The position numbers and the translations under genes were made by a program. Below, in pieces: positions 7,894 to 16,846 of a DNA stretch of 64,000 nucleotides (position 1 is the first letter of the stretch; every line of letters starts with the position of its first letter). Source of the stretch: CALJFL01 sp036961205. Lineage in GTDB: Bacteria > Pseudomonadota > Gammaproteobacteria > Pseudomonadales > Halieaceae. The stretch lies in contig JBALVI010000004.1 in the NCBI GenBank assembly GCA_036961205.1, forward strand, positions 124,001 to 188,000, in the 5' to 3' direction. The notes under the pieces are model-generated. The model had not been told where the DNA came from and did not search any database. It worked only from the letters and a program-made list of their open reading frames with translations.

Positions 7894-8670
7894 ATGTCCC
7901 AGGTTAATGCGACTGAAACTGAAAAGGGACCTCGCTACAGGGCTATTGCCGAGGAGCTGCTGACCGCGATCCGCAGCGGCAAGTTCGCTGTTGGGACACG
8001 TATGCCCGGTGAGCTGGACCTGATGAAAACCTATAAAGTCAGCCGACATACCATTCGAGAGGCACTTCGTGTACTTGAAGACATTAAGCTGATAGAGCGC
8101 CGCCGGGGGATAGGTACTATCGTTTTGGCGCGTGAAAGCCAGGAGTCCTACGTACAACTGGTTAAAGAGCCGTCAGAGTTATTCAGCTACCCGGAGGACA
8201 GTCGTTTACGCGTGCTTGAGCGCAGTGATGTAAAACTCAACAGAGCGCTGGCCCGTGAAATAAAATGCCCTACCAGTAGCCAATGGTGCTGCGTCACAGG
8301 CCTTAGAGTATTCCTTGATTCTGGACAACCCATCTGCTCGAGCAATGTATATATTCTGCCAGCGTACGCCGACGCCGCTAGCAAAATCGGCATCACTTCA
8401 ACGCCCGTATATCAGGTCATCTCCGACATGTACGGCGAGGTAGTGCAAAAGGTAGAAGTTGAACTGTATGCAGGTATTTTGGAGGACCGAATCGCTCGTT
8501 TACTGGATGTCGAACCAGGCACGGCCTCACTGAAAATATGCCGCCGATATTATGGTAACAAGGGCAGAGTATTTGAAGTGTCTATCTCGGAGCACGCGGC
8601 AGCTAACTTTAACTATTCCTTTGAATTTACCCGCGGGTGGCAGTCACCCGACGGCTGGGCATGGAGCTAA
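7894..8670 (+). CDS. GntR-family transcriptional regulator (HutC/UTRA type)
   Basis: From the ATG at 7894 the protein has 258 residues. The N-terminal winged helix is clear (YRAIAEELLTAIRSGKF, VGTRMPGELDLMKTY, VSRHTIREALRVLE, ERRRGIGTIV). The rest is a UTRA-like ligand domain ending in a substrate-sensing beta-rich region (EVSISEHAAANFNYSFEFTR). An in-frame ATG at 7834 would lie before the operator, so 7894 is preferred. It is the only GntR gene in the catabolic region and adjoins one copy of the shared palindrome, so it is the best candidate for the regulator binding TGTCCGNNCA. The CitE-type gene starts at its stop codon. Confidence 0.88.
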   Translation: MSQVNATETEKGPRYRAIAEELLTAIRSGKFAVGTRMPGELDLMKTYKVSRHTIREALRVLEDIKLIERRRGIGTIVLARESQESYVQLVKEPSELFSYPEDSRLRVLERSDVKLNRALAREIKCPTSSQWCCVTGLRVFLDSGQPICSSNVYILPAYADAASKIGITSTPVYQVISDMYGEVVQKVEVELYAGILEDRIARLLDVEPGTASLKICRRYYGNKGRVFEVSISEHAAANFNYSFEFTRGWQSPDGWAWS

Positions 8671-9563
8671 CATTGAACACCCATAAAAACGATGAAATAA
8701 GAGTCATTAGAAGCTTTCTCTTTACTCCGGGCAACCACCCCAGAAAAGTTGAAAAAGTGTTCGGCGTCTCAGCCGATGCTGTAATCCTTGATCTCGAGGA
8801 CGCAGTCGCGATAGCTGAGAAAGTTGCGACCCGTGAGACCGTTGTAACCGCAATGAAACAGCCACGAGGTTGCCTGGGCTATATCCGTGTTAATGCACTG
8901 GATACTGGTTATTGCGAAGAGGATATCAAAGCGGTTGTAGGATCCTGGCTCGATGGCATTGTCATTCCCAAGGTAGAGTCTGCCGCCACTATCCTGGCAG
9001 TCGATGAGCTAATAAGCGCGGCGGAGCGCGAGGCTAACTTACCCATAAGCAGTATTGACCTTATGCCCATTATCGAGACAGCGCGTGGCGTGGAATATGC
9101 CACTGAAATAGCCATGGCCTCCCCAAGAGTCAGGCGCCTGTCCTTCGGTGGCGGCGACTACACTCTCGACCTGGACTACATCTGGAGCGCCGATGAGGAA
9201 GTACTGAGCTATGCGCGCTCTCGCATTAGCCACGCCACTCGCGTTGCCAATATAGACCCACCGATTGATACCGTGGTATTACAGATTACTGACGACGAGA
9301 GATTTTGTGCATCGGCAGCGCGCGGCAAAAAATTTGGATTCACAGGAAAGTTGTGTATCCATCCTAGCCAGGTACCGCTGTGTAACAACACCTTTACGCC
9401 TAATGCTGAGGAGATCGCGCATGCCGAAGCCGTGGTAGCCGCCTTTGAGGCCGCTGAAGCTGCTGGTTCAGCCTCGATACAGCTTGACGGGTATTTCATT
9501 GATTATCCTATCGTATACAAGTCGCAGCGTATTCTCGCGTTAGCCAAAAAGCTCTCAAAATAG
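8661..9563 (+). CDS. HpcH/HpaI/CitE-family lyase (malyl/citramalyl-CoA lyase-like)
   Basis: The product has 300 residues from the ATG at 8661, which overlaps the GntR stop; an in-frame start 24 bases earlier is also possible. The family pattern is present: RSFLFTPGNHPRKVEKV, DAVILDLEDAV, IPKVESA, LMPIIETARGV, LSFGGGDYTLDL and GFTGKLCIHPSQV. These Mg-dependent enzymes cleave or form malyl-, beta-methylmalyl- or citramalyl-CoA. The tight GntR-CitE arrangement shows co-transcription. It probably gives the final C-C cleavage of the pathway, to acetyl-CoA or propionyl-CoA plus a 2-oxoacid; the exact product is not known. Confidence 0.9.
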   Translation: MELTLNTHKNDEIRVIRSFLFTPGNHPRKVEKVFGVSADAVILDLEDAVAIAEKVATRETVVTAMKQPRGCLGYIRVNALDTGYCEEDIKAVVGSWLDGIVIPKVESAATILAVDELISAAEREANLPISSIDLMPIIETARGVEYATEIAMASPRVRRLSFGGGDYTLDLDYIWSADEEVLSYARSRISHATRVANIDPPIDTVVLQITDDERFCASAARGKKFGFTGKLCIHPSQVPLCNNTFTPNAEEIAHAEAVVAAFEAAEAAGSASIQLDGYFIDYPIVYKSQRILALAKKLSK

Positions 9564-9590
9564 ACCTTTAGAAGCTGCCCGCTATCACCT

Positions 9591-9600
9591 TCGGACATTC
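9591..9600. promoter_or_regulatory. Possible half-site of the regulon operator
   Basis: TCGGACATTC matches the right half (CGGACATT) of the operator before HyuA, but the left half is missing. It lies 37 bases before the MmgE/PrpD start, so it could be a weak site or chance. Confidence 0.25.
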
Positions 9601-9636
9601 GAATATCATGCTTATACAAACCGGGACATACGGGTC

Positions 9637-11046
9637 GTGACCGACGCAACATCTAACGCTGAACAATCTCCGTCTATCAGCGAAGTACTAGCAGAGTTCG
9701 CGGCAACCTCTGAATTTGGCGCCCTGCCCTCTGAGGTTATCGACTACGCGCTGCTGTGCATTGCCGACTCCGTTGGCATCGCTTTCGCTTCACATCAGTT
9801 CTCCTTTGCCCAAAGCGGCATAGGTGCGATGCAGGCGCTGGGCTCAACGGGCATCTGTAGTGTTATTGGCGGCGAACAATTACTGTCGTCACGCGATGCG
9901 GCTTTTCTAAACGGTCTACTGGTACATGGACTCGACTACGACGACACCCATAGCGAATCGATCATTCATTGCTCTGCCAGCGCACTGCCCATGGCGCTGG
10001 CACAGGGTTATACACACGGCGCTTCAGGTCCAGAAGCATTGATGGCTTACATTGTTGCGGTCGAAGCATCAGCCCGCCTCGGGCAGGTAGCGGACGGTAT
10101 GTTCCAGAAAAATGGTTTTCATCCAACGGGCCTGGTGAGCGTTTTTGGCTGTACGCTAGGGGCCGCCAAGCTGGCAAACCTTACTCAAGCACAGACCATA
10201 CGTGCGCAGGGTATAGCGCTTAGTATGGCCAGTGGCAGCATGCAGTTCCTTGAAGACGGCGCCTGGACCAAACGGATGCATCCAGGCGACTCGGCGAGCA
10301 ATTCAATAATGGCCACCGCCCTTGCTGCCAACGACTTCCAAGGGCCGGAAGATGCGTATCAGGGCCGCTATGGCTTGTATCCGCTCTATTTACCAGGACG
10401 GAAGGTGGATGTAGAGCCGGTTACTCGAGAGCTGGGCCAACATTGGGAACTACTCAACATTGCAGTAAAGCCCTACCCGGTTTGCCACTTTAATCATGCT
10501 TGCATAGATTCTGTTATTTTACTCATGCAGCAACACAATCTAGATCCAGGTGACATTCAGGAAGTCACTGCGCTACTGCATGAAAATCAATTCGACGTGG
10601 TCTGTAAGCCGGCGGAAGCAAAACGCATCCCAACCAGCGATTACGATGCCAAGTTCAGCATCCAATATTGCATTGCTGCCGCCGCCGTACGCGGCGAATT
10701 TGGCCTGACAGAACTCGAACCCGACGCACTCCGTAACAAGGAGATTTTGGCGCTGGCACAACGTGTCAACTTCGAGCATCGGGAGCAGTCGCAATTTCCT
10801 GAATATTTTTCGGGGGGTGTGCGCATCAAAACAAGTACAGGCGAATTCCTCGAGCACTATGAGCCAGTTAATCGGGGAGCTGCCGGGCGAGCGCTCAGTA
10901 CCGAAGAGGTTCGCCATAAATTCAACGCCAATATGCTAACCAGCACCAATCAAAGTCGAGCCGACGACATATGGCAGGCGATCATGGCATTGCCATCGGC
11001 CGCTACGTTAGAACAATTCAACCACATTTTAAGCGCAAGAGGATAA
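9637..11046 (+). CDS. MmgE/PrpD-family protein
   Basis: The product has 469 residues, normal for the family. The start is GTG; no suitable ATG exists. Recognisable segments are ADSVGIAFAS, FLNGLLVHGLDYDDTH, HPTGLVSVFGCTLGAAKLA and KPYPVCHFNHACIDS. Known members are 2-methylcitrate dehydratase (PrpD), cis-aconitate decarboxylase and iminodisuccinate epimerase, all acting on polycarboxylates. It follows the CitE-type lyase by 73 bases and precedes the AbfD-like gene by six, so it should act in the same pathway on a di- or tricarboxylic intermediate. Confidence 0.9.
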   Translation: MTDATSNAEQSPSISEVLAEFAATSEFGALPSEVIDYALLCIADSVGIAFASHQFSFAQSGIGAMQALGSTGICSVIGGEQLLSSRDAAFLNGLLVHGLDYDDTHSESIIHCSASALPMALAQGYTHGASGPEALMAYIVAVEASARLGQVADGMFQKNGFHPTGLVSVFGCTLGAAKLANLTQAQTIRAQGIALSMASGSMQFLEDGAWTKRMHPGDSASNSIMATALAANDFQGPEDAYQGRYGLYPLYLPGRKVDVEPVTRELGQHWELLNIAVKPYPVCHFNHACIDSVILLMQQHNLDPGDIQEVTALLHENQFDVVCKPAEAKRIPTSDYDAKFSIQYCIAAAAVRGEFGLTELEPDALRNKEILALAQRVNFEHREQSQFPEYFSGGVRIKTSTGEFLEHYEPVNRGAAGRALSTEEVRHKFNANMLTSTNQSRADDIWQAIMALPSAATLEQFNHILSARG

Positions 11047-11052
11047 TAGACC

Positions 11053-12558
11053 ATGTTGATGACAGCAGAGCAGTATAGGGAGAGCTTACGCAGCTATAAC
11101 CCTGTCGTTTATATAGACGGAGAACGCGTAGCCAGTGTTGCCGATGAACCCAAGCTACGTCCTGGCATCGCTGCTGTCGGTGTGACCTATGACTTTGCTC
11201 TGCGCCCGGAATATGGGGGCCTCATGTTGGAGACACAGGAGTCCAGTGGTAAGGCTGTTAATCGAATGATCCACATCAATCGCCACAGTGAGGACTTGCT
11301 GAGCAAGCTGGAGGCAGTTCGTCTGGTGTGCCGGGAAAGTGGCTGCGCCCAACGATACTTGAGCCACGATGCGCTAAACGCAATTCATCAGGCCACCTTC
11401 CGCGCAGATGCAGAAGACGGCACTGACTACCATCAGCGATTTATGGCCTACCTCCACGACATTCAGGATCGGGACCTGACCTTGGGCGTAGCAATGACCG
11501 ATGCCAAGGGCGATCGTACCTTGCGCCCCCACAAGCAGCCCGAACCCGATACCTATGTACATATTAGTGAGCGGCGCGCTGACGGCATAGTAATCTCAGG
11601 TACCAAGGCTATCGTGACCGGTGCCCCCTATATGCATGAACTGCTGGTCATGCCCTGCCGCAGTATGCCAGCAGAAGATACAGATTTTGCTGTTTGCTGC
11701 GCGGTACCCATTGATATCGATGGCTTAACGATTATTTCCAGAGCAGCCGGACGTGCCGGTGACCCGGCAGCCAAATTTAGCGCCAAGTATGGCCAGGCCA
11801 CCGCTGTTTGTATGTTCAAAGACGTATTTGTGCCATGGGAACGCGTTTTCATGGCAGGCGAATACCAGCATTCTGAATACCTCGTTACCAATTACGCATC
11901 GCACCATCGCCACAGCTGTATAGGCGCGCGCGCAGGGTTTGGTGATCTACTGATTGGCGCAGGCGCCTTGATGAGCGAGGCCAACGGTCTGGACCCCGCC
12001 AAGGTGCCACACATTCGGGAGTCGATGGTAGAACTGATCAAAATTGTCGAAGGCTTTTTTGCCTGTGGTGTAGCCGCGTCTGTTTATGGCATAGAAGATC
12101 CTTCAGGAGCCTGGCAGCCAGAGCCCGTATTCTCCAACGTGGGCAAGCTGTTATTAGCCACTCAAATATACGACATGCATCGCACTGCCCACGAAGTATC
12201 CGGTGGCTTAATCGTTGCTTTGCCTGGTCCCGATGAAGACCACAATCCGCACACAGCGGGCGACCTGGCCACCGTCCTGCGCGCACGCGCAGATGTGCCC
12301 TATGAGAAACGTATTGAGGTTGCCCGACTATTGGAAGACGTTACCGCGTCTAGCACAGGCGGCTGGATGTCGATTATAAGTTTGCATGGAGGCGGCTCAC
12401 CGGAGGCCATGAAACGAGAAATTTATCGACGCTACCCGATTGAGGAACGCAAAGAACTGGTCGAAAGACTGCTCGATAGAGGGGTAGCCGACCGCGGCGC
12501 AAGTGGCGCGCCCAATCGACAGCGCCAACCAGGGCAATGTTGTGACAAGGGCTGCTAG
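11053..12558 (+). CDS. 4-hydroxybutyryl-CoA dehydratase/HpaB-like flavoprotein lacking Fe-S ligands
   Basis: The product has 501 residues and resembles 4-hydroxybutyryl-CoA dehydratase (AbfD) along its length: start MLMTAEQYRESLR, AMTDAKGDRTLRP, FGDLLIGAGAL, SGGLIVALP and SLHGGGSPEAMKREI. AbfD binds a [4Fe-4S] cluster through Cys99, Cys103, His292 and Cys299. Here the matching residues appear to be Cys98, Tyr102, His285 and Ala292, so two of four ligands are gone. It is therefore probably not a radical dehydratase of the standard type; it may work as an FAD-only hydroxylase or dehydrogenase, as in the HpaB branch of the superfamily. The alignment is from memory of the family. It ends the GntR-CitE-MmgE-AbfD-like operon. 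Confidence 0.82.
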   Translation: MLMTAEQYRESLRSYNPVVYIDGERVASVADEPKLRPGIAAVGVTYDFALRPEYGGLMLETQESSGKAVNRMIHINRHSEDLLSKLEAVRLVCRESGCAQRYLSHDALNAIHQATFRADAEDGTDYHQRFMAYLHDIQDRDLTLGVAMTDAKGDRTLRPHKQPEPDTYVHISERRADGIVISGTKAIVTGAPYMHELLVMPCRSMPAEDTDFAVCCAVPIDIDGLTIISRAAGRAGDPAAKFSAKYGQATAVCMFKDVFVPWERVFMAGEYQHSEYLVTNYASHHRHSCIGARAGFGDLLIGAGALMSEANGLDPAKVPHIRESMVELIKIVEGFFACGVAASVYGIEDPSGAWQPEPVFSNVGKLLLATQIYDMHRTAHEVSGGLIVALPGPDEDHNPHTAGDLATVLRARADVPYEKRIEVARLLEDVTASSTGGWMSIISLHGGGSPEAMKREIYRRYPIEERKELVERLLDRGVADRGASGAPNRQRQPGQCCDKGC

Positions 12559-12590
12559 TTAGCCCAATCACCAGGGCCTTTACACTCTTC

Positions 12591-12622
12591 AAAAAAAGGG
12601 GCGCTATTAAGCGCCCCTTTTT
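12591..12622. terminator. Bidirectional intrinsic terminator
   Basis: GGGGCGC and GCGCCCC flank the loop TATTAA, with A-run before and T-run after, so it works on both strands. It separates the rightward AbfD-like operon from the leftward HyuAB operon. Confidence 0.88.
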
Positions 12623-12636
12623 CATTTCGACCCGCG

Positions 12637-14583
12637 TTAGGCGGTCTTCTTTTTCCGCTTGGCAGCGGTTTTTCGCTTTGCGACCTTCGCCTTTTTGGGT
12701 TCTATATCGAGCTGATTAAGGGCCCATGACTGGAACTCGGGCTGGCGCGGTGGCTGCAGTCCGGTCTCCTTGAAGCAACGTGCCTTGAGCTCGTCGATAG
12801 TGCCGCCACGATCGAACAAAGGCGGCTTGCCGCGCGCCTTAGACAGTTTCGCTCGCAGAGTCTCCGTACGTTTCTCGTTTACGGTCAGATCATCCTTAAG
12901 AACGACACCGTAACGCTTGGCTCCCTCTCGCGTAACCAGACCGGCTTTTACATCGAAGGAAACACGCTCAGCAGGTCGCAGGAATGGATCGCCACAACCG
13001 CCTCCGCCCCAAGTGTTGAAGTGCAAAGTGTCGCCAGCTTGAACTTCGACCAGGTCACATTTGGAAGGCAGCTTTTCAATCGTGCCATTCGCGCGGTGCA
13101 GAAGTTTCTCGGATCTCTGTCCAGGCTCACCGCCGTTGACACCCCACGGATACGTTAACCAACGATCATCGTGGACCGAGATCGTGCCAGGCTCAAGGAA
13201 GCAGTAACCCATACGCAAGCCGTTGCCGCCTCTGTGCAGGCCTGCGCCACCACTATCAGCGATAGTTTCATAAACTTCGATACGCAGCGGAAAGTAGCTT
13301 TCCAGGAATTCATTAGGCACGTTGGTGAAACTGGGCCACAGCGAGTGACCATCCGGACCATCACCTGAAGGCTTACCGGGCACACCGCCAAAACCGATTG
13401 AGTACAACTGGTACCACTCACCGTTCTTGTCGTAGCCAGAGTACATAAAGTGCGGGCTGTCAGAGAAGCCGGCACCTGCCAGGAAGTCAGGATCGCCCTG
13501 GCCTAGCAAGCCAGCGAGCACGTCAAAAATACGGCCTAACGCGTGCGTACGGCATGACAATGCAGCCGGCTCTCGCGGTTTGAGTAAGGTCCCGTGCGGA
13601 ATTTTAACTTCCATCAGATCATAGAAACCATCATTGAACATGATCTGTGGATCAAAAATCATGATCATATACACGCCACAGAACATCTTGAACATTTCTT
13701 CATTGAGCAAGAAGTTTATCGAACTGATGGACTGCGGATCGGTGCCTTCAAAGTCAAATATAACCTTGTCGCCCTTGCGCCACATTGTACATTTAATCTT
13801 GTAAGGCCCCATGCCCAGACCATCGTCGCAAATATAGTCCTCAAAAACCTGCTTGGTGGTAGGCACAGTGTTTTTGATCAGCTTGGACATAGCGCGCTTG
13901 TTACGTGCCAGCAGTTCATCGAGTGCTGAATAAAAATTGTCATCACCAAATCTTTCTGCAATCTCTATAACACGCTTTTCAGCGGTTCTAATCGCGGCTA
14001 CGAGAGCGTTGAAGTCACTGCGGTTCCAATGCGGCAAACGACAGTTATGCAGGATCAGGTTAAGCAGATCTTCCTGCAGCTCATCATTCTTATAGATCTT
14101 GGTGGGGGGAATGCGAATGCCTTCTTCAAAAATTTCACGCGCATCGGTGGGCAGACTGCCAGGTACCTTACCACCCACATCAGTCATATGACCAAACATG
14201 GCAGCGTAGGCAATGAGGCGTCCATCTTTAAAGATAGGACGCAGCAACAGCCAGTCGTTAACGTGACTGATGGCGCCATTACATGAATAGGGATCCGTTG
14301 TCAGGAACAGATCACCCTCCTCTATGGTGCCGTCATAGGCTTCTTTGAAACCATGAATGAAGCTACCAAACTGACCGACAACCATCTTACCTTCGAGGTT
14401 GGCGATCATTGGAAACTCGTCGTGTTGCTCTCTTATACCCGGTGACATGGCGGTTCTAAATAGCACCGTGTCCATTTCATATCTCGCATTCATCATCGCA
14501 TTTTCGATGATGTCGAGGGTGATGGGATCCATGTTCCTACGCTTGAACTTGGTGGTGTTTCTCTCAACGATGGTTGCTGGCAT
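12637..14583 (-). CDS. hyuB: Hydantoinase B/oxoprolinase-type subunit
   Basis: This 648-residue protein begins with the family signature (MDPITLDIIENAMMNARYEM, TVLFRTAMSPGIREQ, DEFPMI) and ends with FNTWGGGGCGDPF. Together with HyuA it forms an ATP-dependent amidohydrolase or carboxylase; known relatives open N-methylhydantoin or 5-oxoproline or carboxylate acetone/acetophenone. The C-terminus carries an unusual Lys/Arg/Ala tail of about 20 residues (KKAKVAKRKTAAKRKKKT), not a usual part of the family. It starts 19 bases after HyuA. In the context of three amidases, ring opening of a cyclic amide or imide is the most likely role. Confidence 0.9.
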   Translation of the reverse strand: MPATIVERNTTKFKRRNMDPITLDIIENAMMNARYEMDTVLFRTAMSPGIREQHDEFPMIANLEGKMVVGQFGSFIHGFKEAYDGTIEEGDLFLTTDPYSCNGAISHVNDWLLLRPIFKDGRLIAYAAMFGHMTDVGGKVPGSLPTDAREIFEEGIRIPPTKIYKNDELQEDLLNLILHNCRLPHWNRSDFNALVAAIRTAEKRVIEIAERFGDDNFYSALDELLARNKRAMSKLIKNTVPTTKQVFEDYICDDGLGMGPYKIKCTMWRKGDKVIFDFEGTDPQSISSINFLLNEEMFKMFCGVYMIMIFDPQIMFNDGFYDLMEVKIPHGTLLKPREPAALSCRTHALGRIFDVLAGLLGQGDPDFLAGAGFSDSPHFMYSGYDKNGEWYQLYSIGFGGVPGKPSGDGPDGHSLWPSFTNVPNEFLESYFPLRIEVYETIADSGGAGLHRGGNGLRMGYCFLEPGTISVHDDRWLTYPWGVNGGEPGQRSEKLLHRANGTIEKLPSKCDLVEVQAGDTLHFNTWGGGGCGDPFLRPAERVSFDVKAGLVTREGAKRYGVVLKDDLTVNEKRTETLRAKLSKARGKPPLFDRGGTIDELKARCFKETGLQPPRQPEFQSWALNQLDIEPKKAKVAKRKTAAKRKKKTA

Positions 14584-14602
14584 TTGCTCTGCTCCTCGTC
14601 AG

Positions 14603-16660
14603 TTACGCTTGTGGCGTAATCAGTATATTTCCGTAAGTATCTACCTTGCCAATGTGTCCTGACAAAATAACTGTGGTCGAGTCCATTTCCAGTACGACAG
14701 CTGGTCCGGCGATTTCATTGCCGGCGCGAAGCTCTGATCGTTTGTAAAGTGTGGCCTCTTGGTCCTTCCTGTCCATATAGACTTTAGAGCTCCCTATCAC
14801 CGATGATTTATTCGGTGTACGAGATCCTTTGGCAACCCGCTGTGGCTCGATATCAGCGGAGCGCCCCTGTGCAACAGCCCGCAGGTTAACGATTTCCTTA
14901 TCGCTCTCAAGAGCGAAGGTGAAGAGCTGCTTGTGCATGTCTTCGAACTGATCTCCGATTACATCGAGGCCTTTTGAACGTAAGTCTTTCAGTTCAAAAT
15001 CGACCGTCAACAACAGGCCTTGTCCGTGATAACGGATATCTGCCTGATAAGTAATAGTGCGATCCTTTTTTGGCACACCTTCTTTTTCGATAGTTTTTTC
15101 GGCCTGAGCCGCCAGTTTTTCAAACACCTTCACTACTTGAGGAACGGTAGTTTGGCTAAACCGACGTATGAAGGTACGTGAAGCTTCATCACGCACGCGT
15201 GTGGTGGCGTCACCGTAGGCGCAAAGTACACCAGGACCCGGCGGAATGATTACCGGCCAGCTATTCATTAACTTGCCGAGTGCGTTGGCATGCAACGGAC
15301 CCGCACCACCAAAGCCTATCAGCGCGAAGTCGCGCGGATCATAACCTTGTTCAACTGAGACCAGACGCAAGGCGCCGTACATAGTCTCGTTGACGATATC
15401 AATAATGCCTGCCGCTGCACGTTTGACCGAAATACCCAGCGCCTTGGCTACGGGTTTAATGGCCTTTTCGGCGAGGTCTTTACGAATTTCCATATCGCCA
15501 CCAAGGCGTACTTCGCTAGGGAGGTAGCCCAATACGACATTGGCATCAGTAACTGTAGGTAGAGTTCCACCGTGGTTGTAGGCCGCTGGACCTGGCTGAG
15601 CACCCGCACTGTCGGGGCCCACACGCAGCGCTCCGGTTATCTCGGGTACGTGGGCAATTGATCCGCCACCCGCACCCACGGTGCGCACGTCGACTGATGA
15701 GGCGCGGACTGTGACATCGCCAACGGTAGTTTCACGCCGCAATTGTGCCTTGCCATCCTGCACCAGCGCCACATCGGTAGAGGTACCGCCCATATCGAAG
15801 GTAAGCAGGTCTTTAAAGCCCGCTTGCTTGGCTACCCAAACAGCGCCTGAAACGCCACCGGCGGGCCCACTCATCAGCAAATTGACAGGCAGAGACTCAG
15901 CAACTTTCGATGAAGCCATGCCTCCGTCGGAACGTAAAATGTGGAGTTTGACGCCCTTCATTTCTTTAGTCAGCTTACGCTGCAGGTTTTGCACGTACTT
16001 CGAAACCTTGGGCCGCACATAGGAGTTAGCAACGGTTGTAATGGCTCGCTCATACTCCTGCATTTCAGGCGCTACATCATAGGAGATAGAAATTGGAATG
16101 CCGGGCAAGACTTCTTTGGCAATCTTGGCCACTTCTTTTTCATGCTTACCATTTGCATAGGAGTTGATAAGACAGACTGTAAGAGCTTCGATATTCTCAC
16201 TCTTTAGGCTTTTGAGTGATTTCTTCAAAGCAGCCTTATTCAGAGGGCGCACAACCTTGCCGTCAGCACCCATTCGCTCGTCTGCTTCAATGGTGCAAGA
16301 CAGCGGCGCAAGCGCATCGCTCTTATTGTAGATAACCCAACCACCCAGACCACCAGGGACAAAAGAGCGCGCTATCTGTAAAACTTGCCGAAAGCCTTTG
16401 GTGGTTACCAGACCAACCTTGGCACCATCGCCGGTTAGCACAGTGTTAGTGGCGACGGTGGTACCGTGCATCACTTGGGATATTTTGCTTGGATCGACGC
16501 CGGCAGTCTTACAAACGCGGTCAATGCCATTCAGAACACCGATTGAAGAATCGTCTGGCGTGCTGGGCACTTTAGCGGTGAAAACTTTTCCCGAGGTTTC
16601 GTCGACTAGCAGGAGGTCAGTGAACGTTCCCCCTACATCGACTCCTAGGCGATAAGACAT
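14603..16660 (-). CDS. hyuA: Hydantoinase A/oxoprolinase-type subunit (ATP-binding)
   Basis: The product has 685 residues. The actin-like ATP-binding fold is shown by LGVDVGGTFTDLLLVD at the start, MHGTTVATNTVL, LTFDMGGTSTDVALV, and IGFGGAGPLHANAL. It hydrolyses ATP to drive ring opening or carboxylation by HyuB. A regulon operator lies 50 bases upstream of the start, shared with the divergent CoA-transferase 2. The HyuA/HyuB pair beside isochorismatase-fold amidases resembles the logic of N-methylhydantoin breakdown, where the ring-opened carbamoyl product is hydrolysed by an amidase. Confidence 0.92.
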   Translation of the reverse strand: MSYRLGVDVGGTFTDLLLVDETSGKVFTAKVPSTPDDSSIGVLNGIDRVCKTAGVDPSKISQVMHGTTVATNTVLTGDGAKVGLVTTKGFRQVLQIARSFVPGGLGGWVIYNKSDALAPLSCTIEADERMGADGKVVRPLNKAALKKSLKSLKSENIEALTVCLINSYANGKHEKEVAKIAKEVLPGIPISISYDVAPEMQEYERAITTVANSYVRPKVSKYVQNLQRKLTKEMKGVKLHILRSDGGMASSKVAESLPVNLLMSGPAGGVSGAVWVAKQAGFKDLLTFDMGGTSTDVALVQDGKAQLRRETTVGDVTVRASSVDVRTVGAGGGSIAHVPEITGALRVGPDSAGAQPGPAAYNHGGTLPTVTDANVVLGYLPSEVRLGGDMEIRKDLAEKAIKPVAKALGISVKRAAAGIIDIVNETMYGALRLVSVEQGYDPRDFALIGFGGAGPLHANALGKLMNSWPVIIPPGPGVLCAYGDATTRVRDEASRTFIRRFSQTTVPQVVKVFEKLAAQAEKTIEKEGVPKKDRTITYQADIRYHGQGLLLTVDFELKDLRSKGLDVIGDQFEDMHKQLFTFALESDKEIVNLRAVAQGRSADIEPQRVAKGSRTPNKSSVIGSSKVYMDRKDQEATLYKRSELRAGNEIAGPAVVLEMDSTTVILSGHIGKVDTYGNILITPQA

Positions 16661-16708
16661 GATGAACCTCTGCTAACTAGTTGTTGGTTTGCCAAAGCGA
16701 CCAAACAA

Positions 16709-16737
16709 TTGACCGGACATTTGACGCGTAATATCTA
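16709..16737 (+). promoter_or_regulatory. Promoter with regulon operator 3 (hyuA / CoA-transferase 2)
   Basis: The core TGACCGGACA is at 16710-16719 in AATTGACCGGACATTT. On the plus strand it overlaps a -35 box TTGACC (16709-16714), with 17 bases to TATCTA (16732-16737). A second overlapping pair, TTGACG at 16721 and TAGAAT at 16746 with 19 bases between, also exists. A protein on the operator would cover the -35 of CoA-transferase 2 and lie in the hyuA leader. Confidence 0.55.
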
Positions 16738-16846
16738 TTCCGTGCTAGAATGCAGTAATTACGTCTAAGGCGCAAGTGTTGCTATAGACACACTAAGTAA
16801 ACCAGCGTTTAGATTCGAAATTTCCCTTTTTAGGAGCGACCAATCG

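Noticed and set aside
12637..16660. HyuAB as acetone or acetophenone carboxylase.
   Set aside because: The families are related and this cannot be ruled out, but no third carboxylase subunit is present and the amidase neighbours favour a hydantoinase/lactamase-type role.
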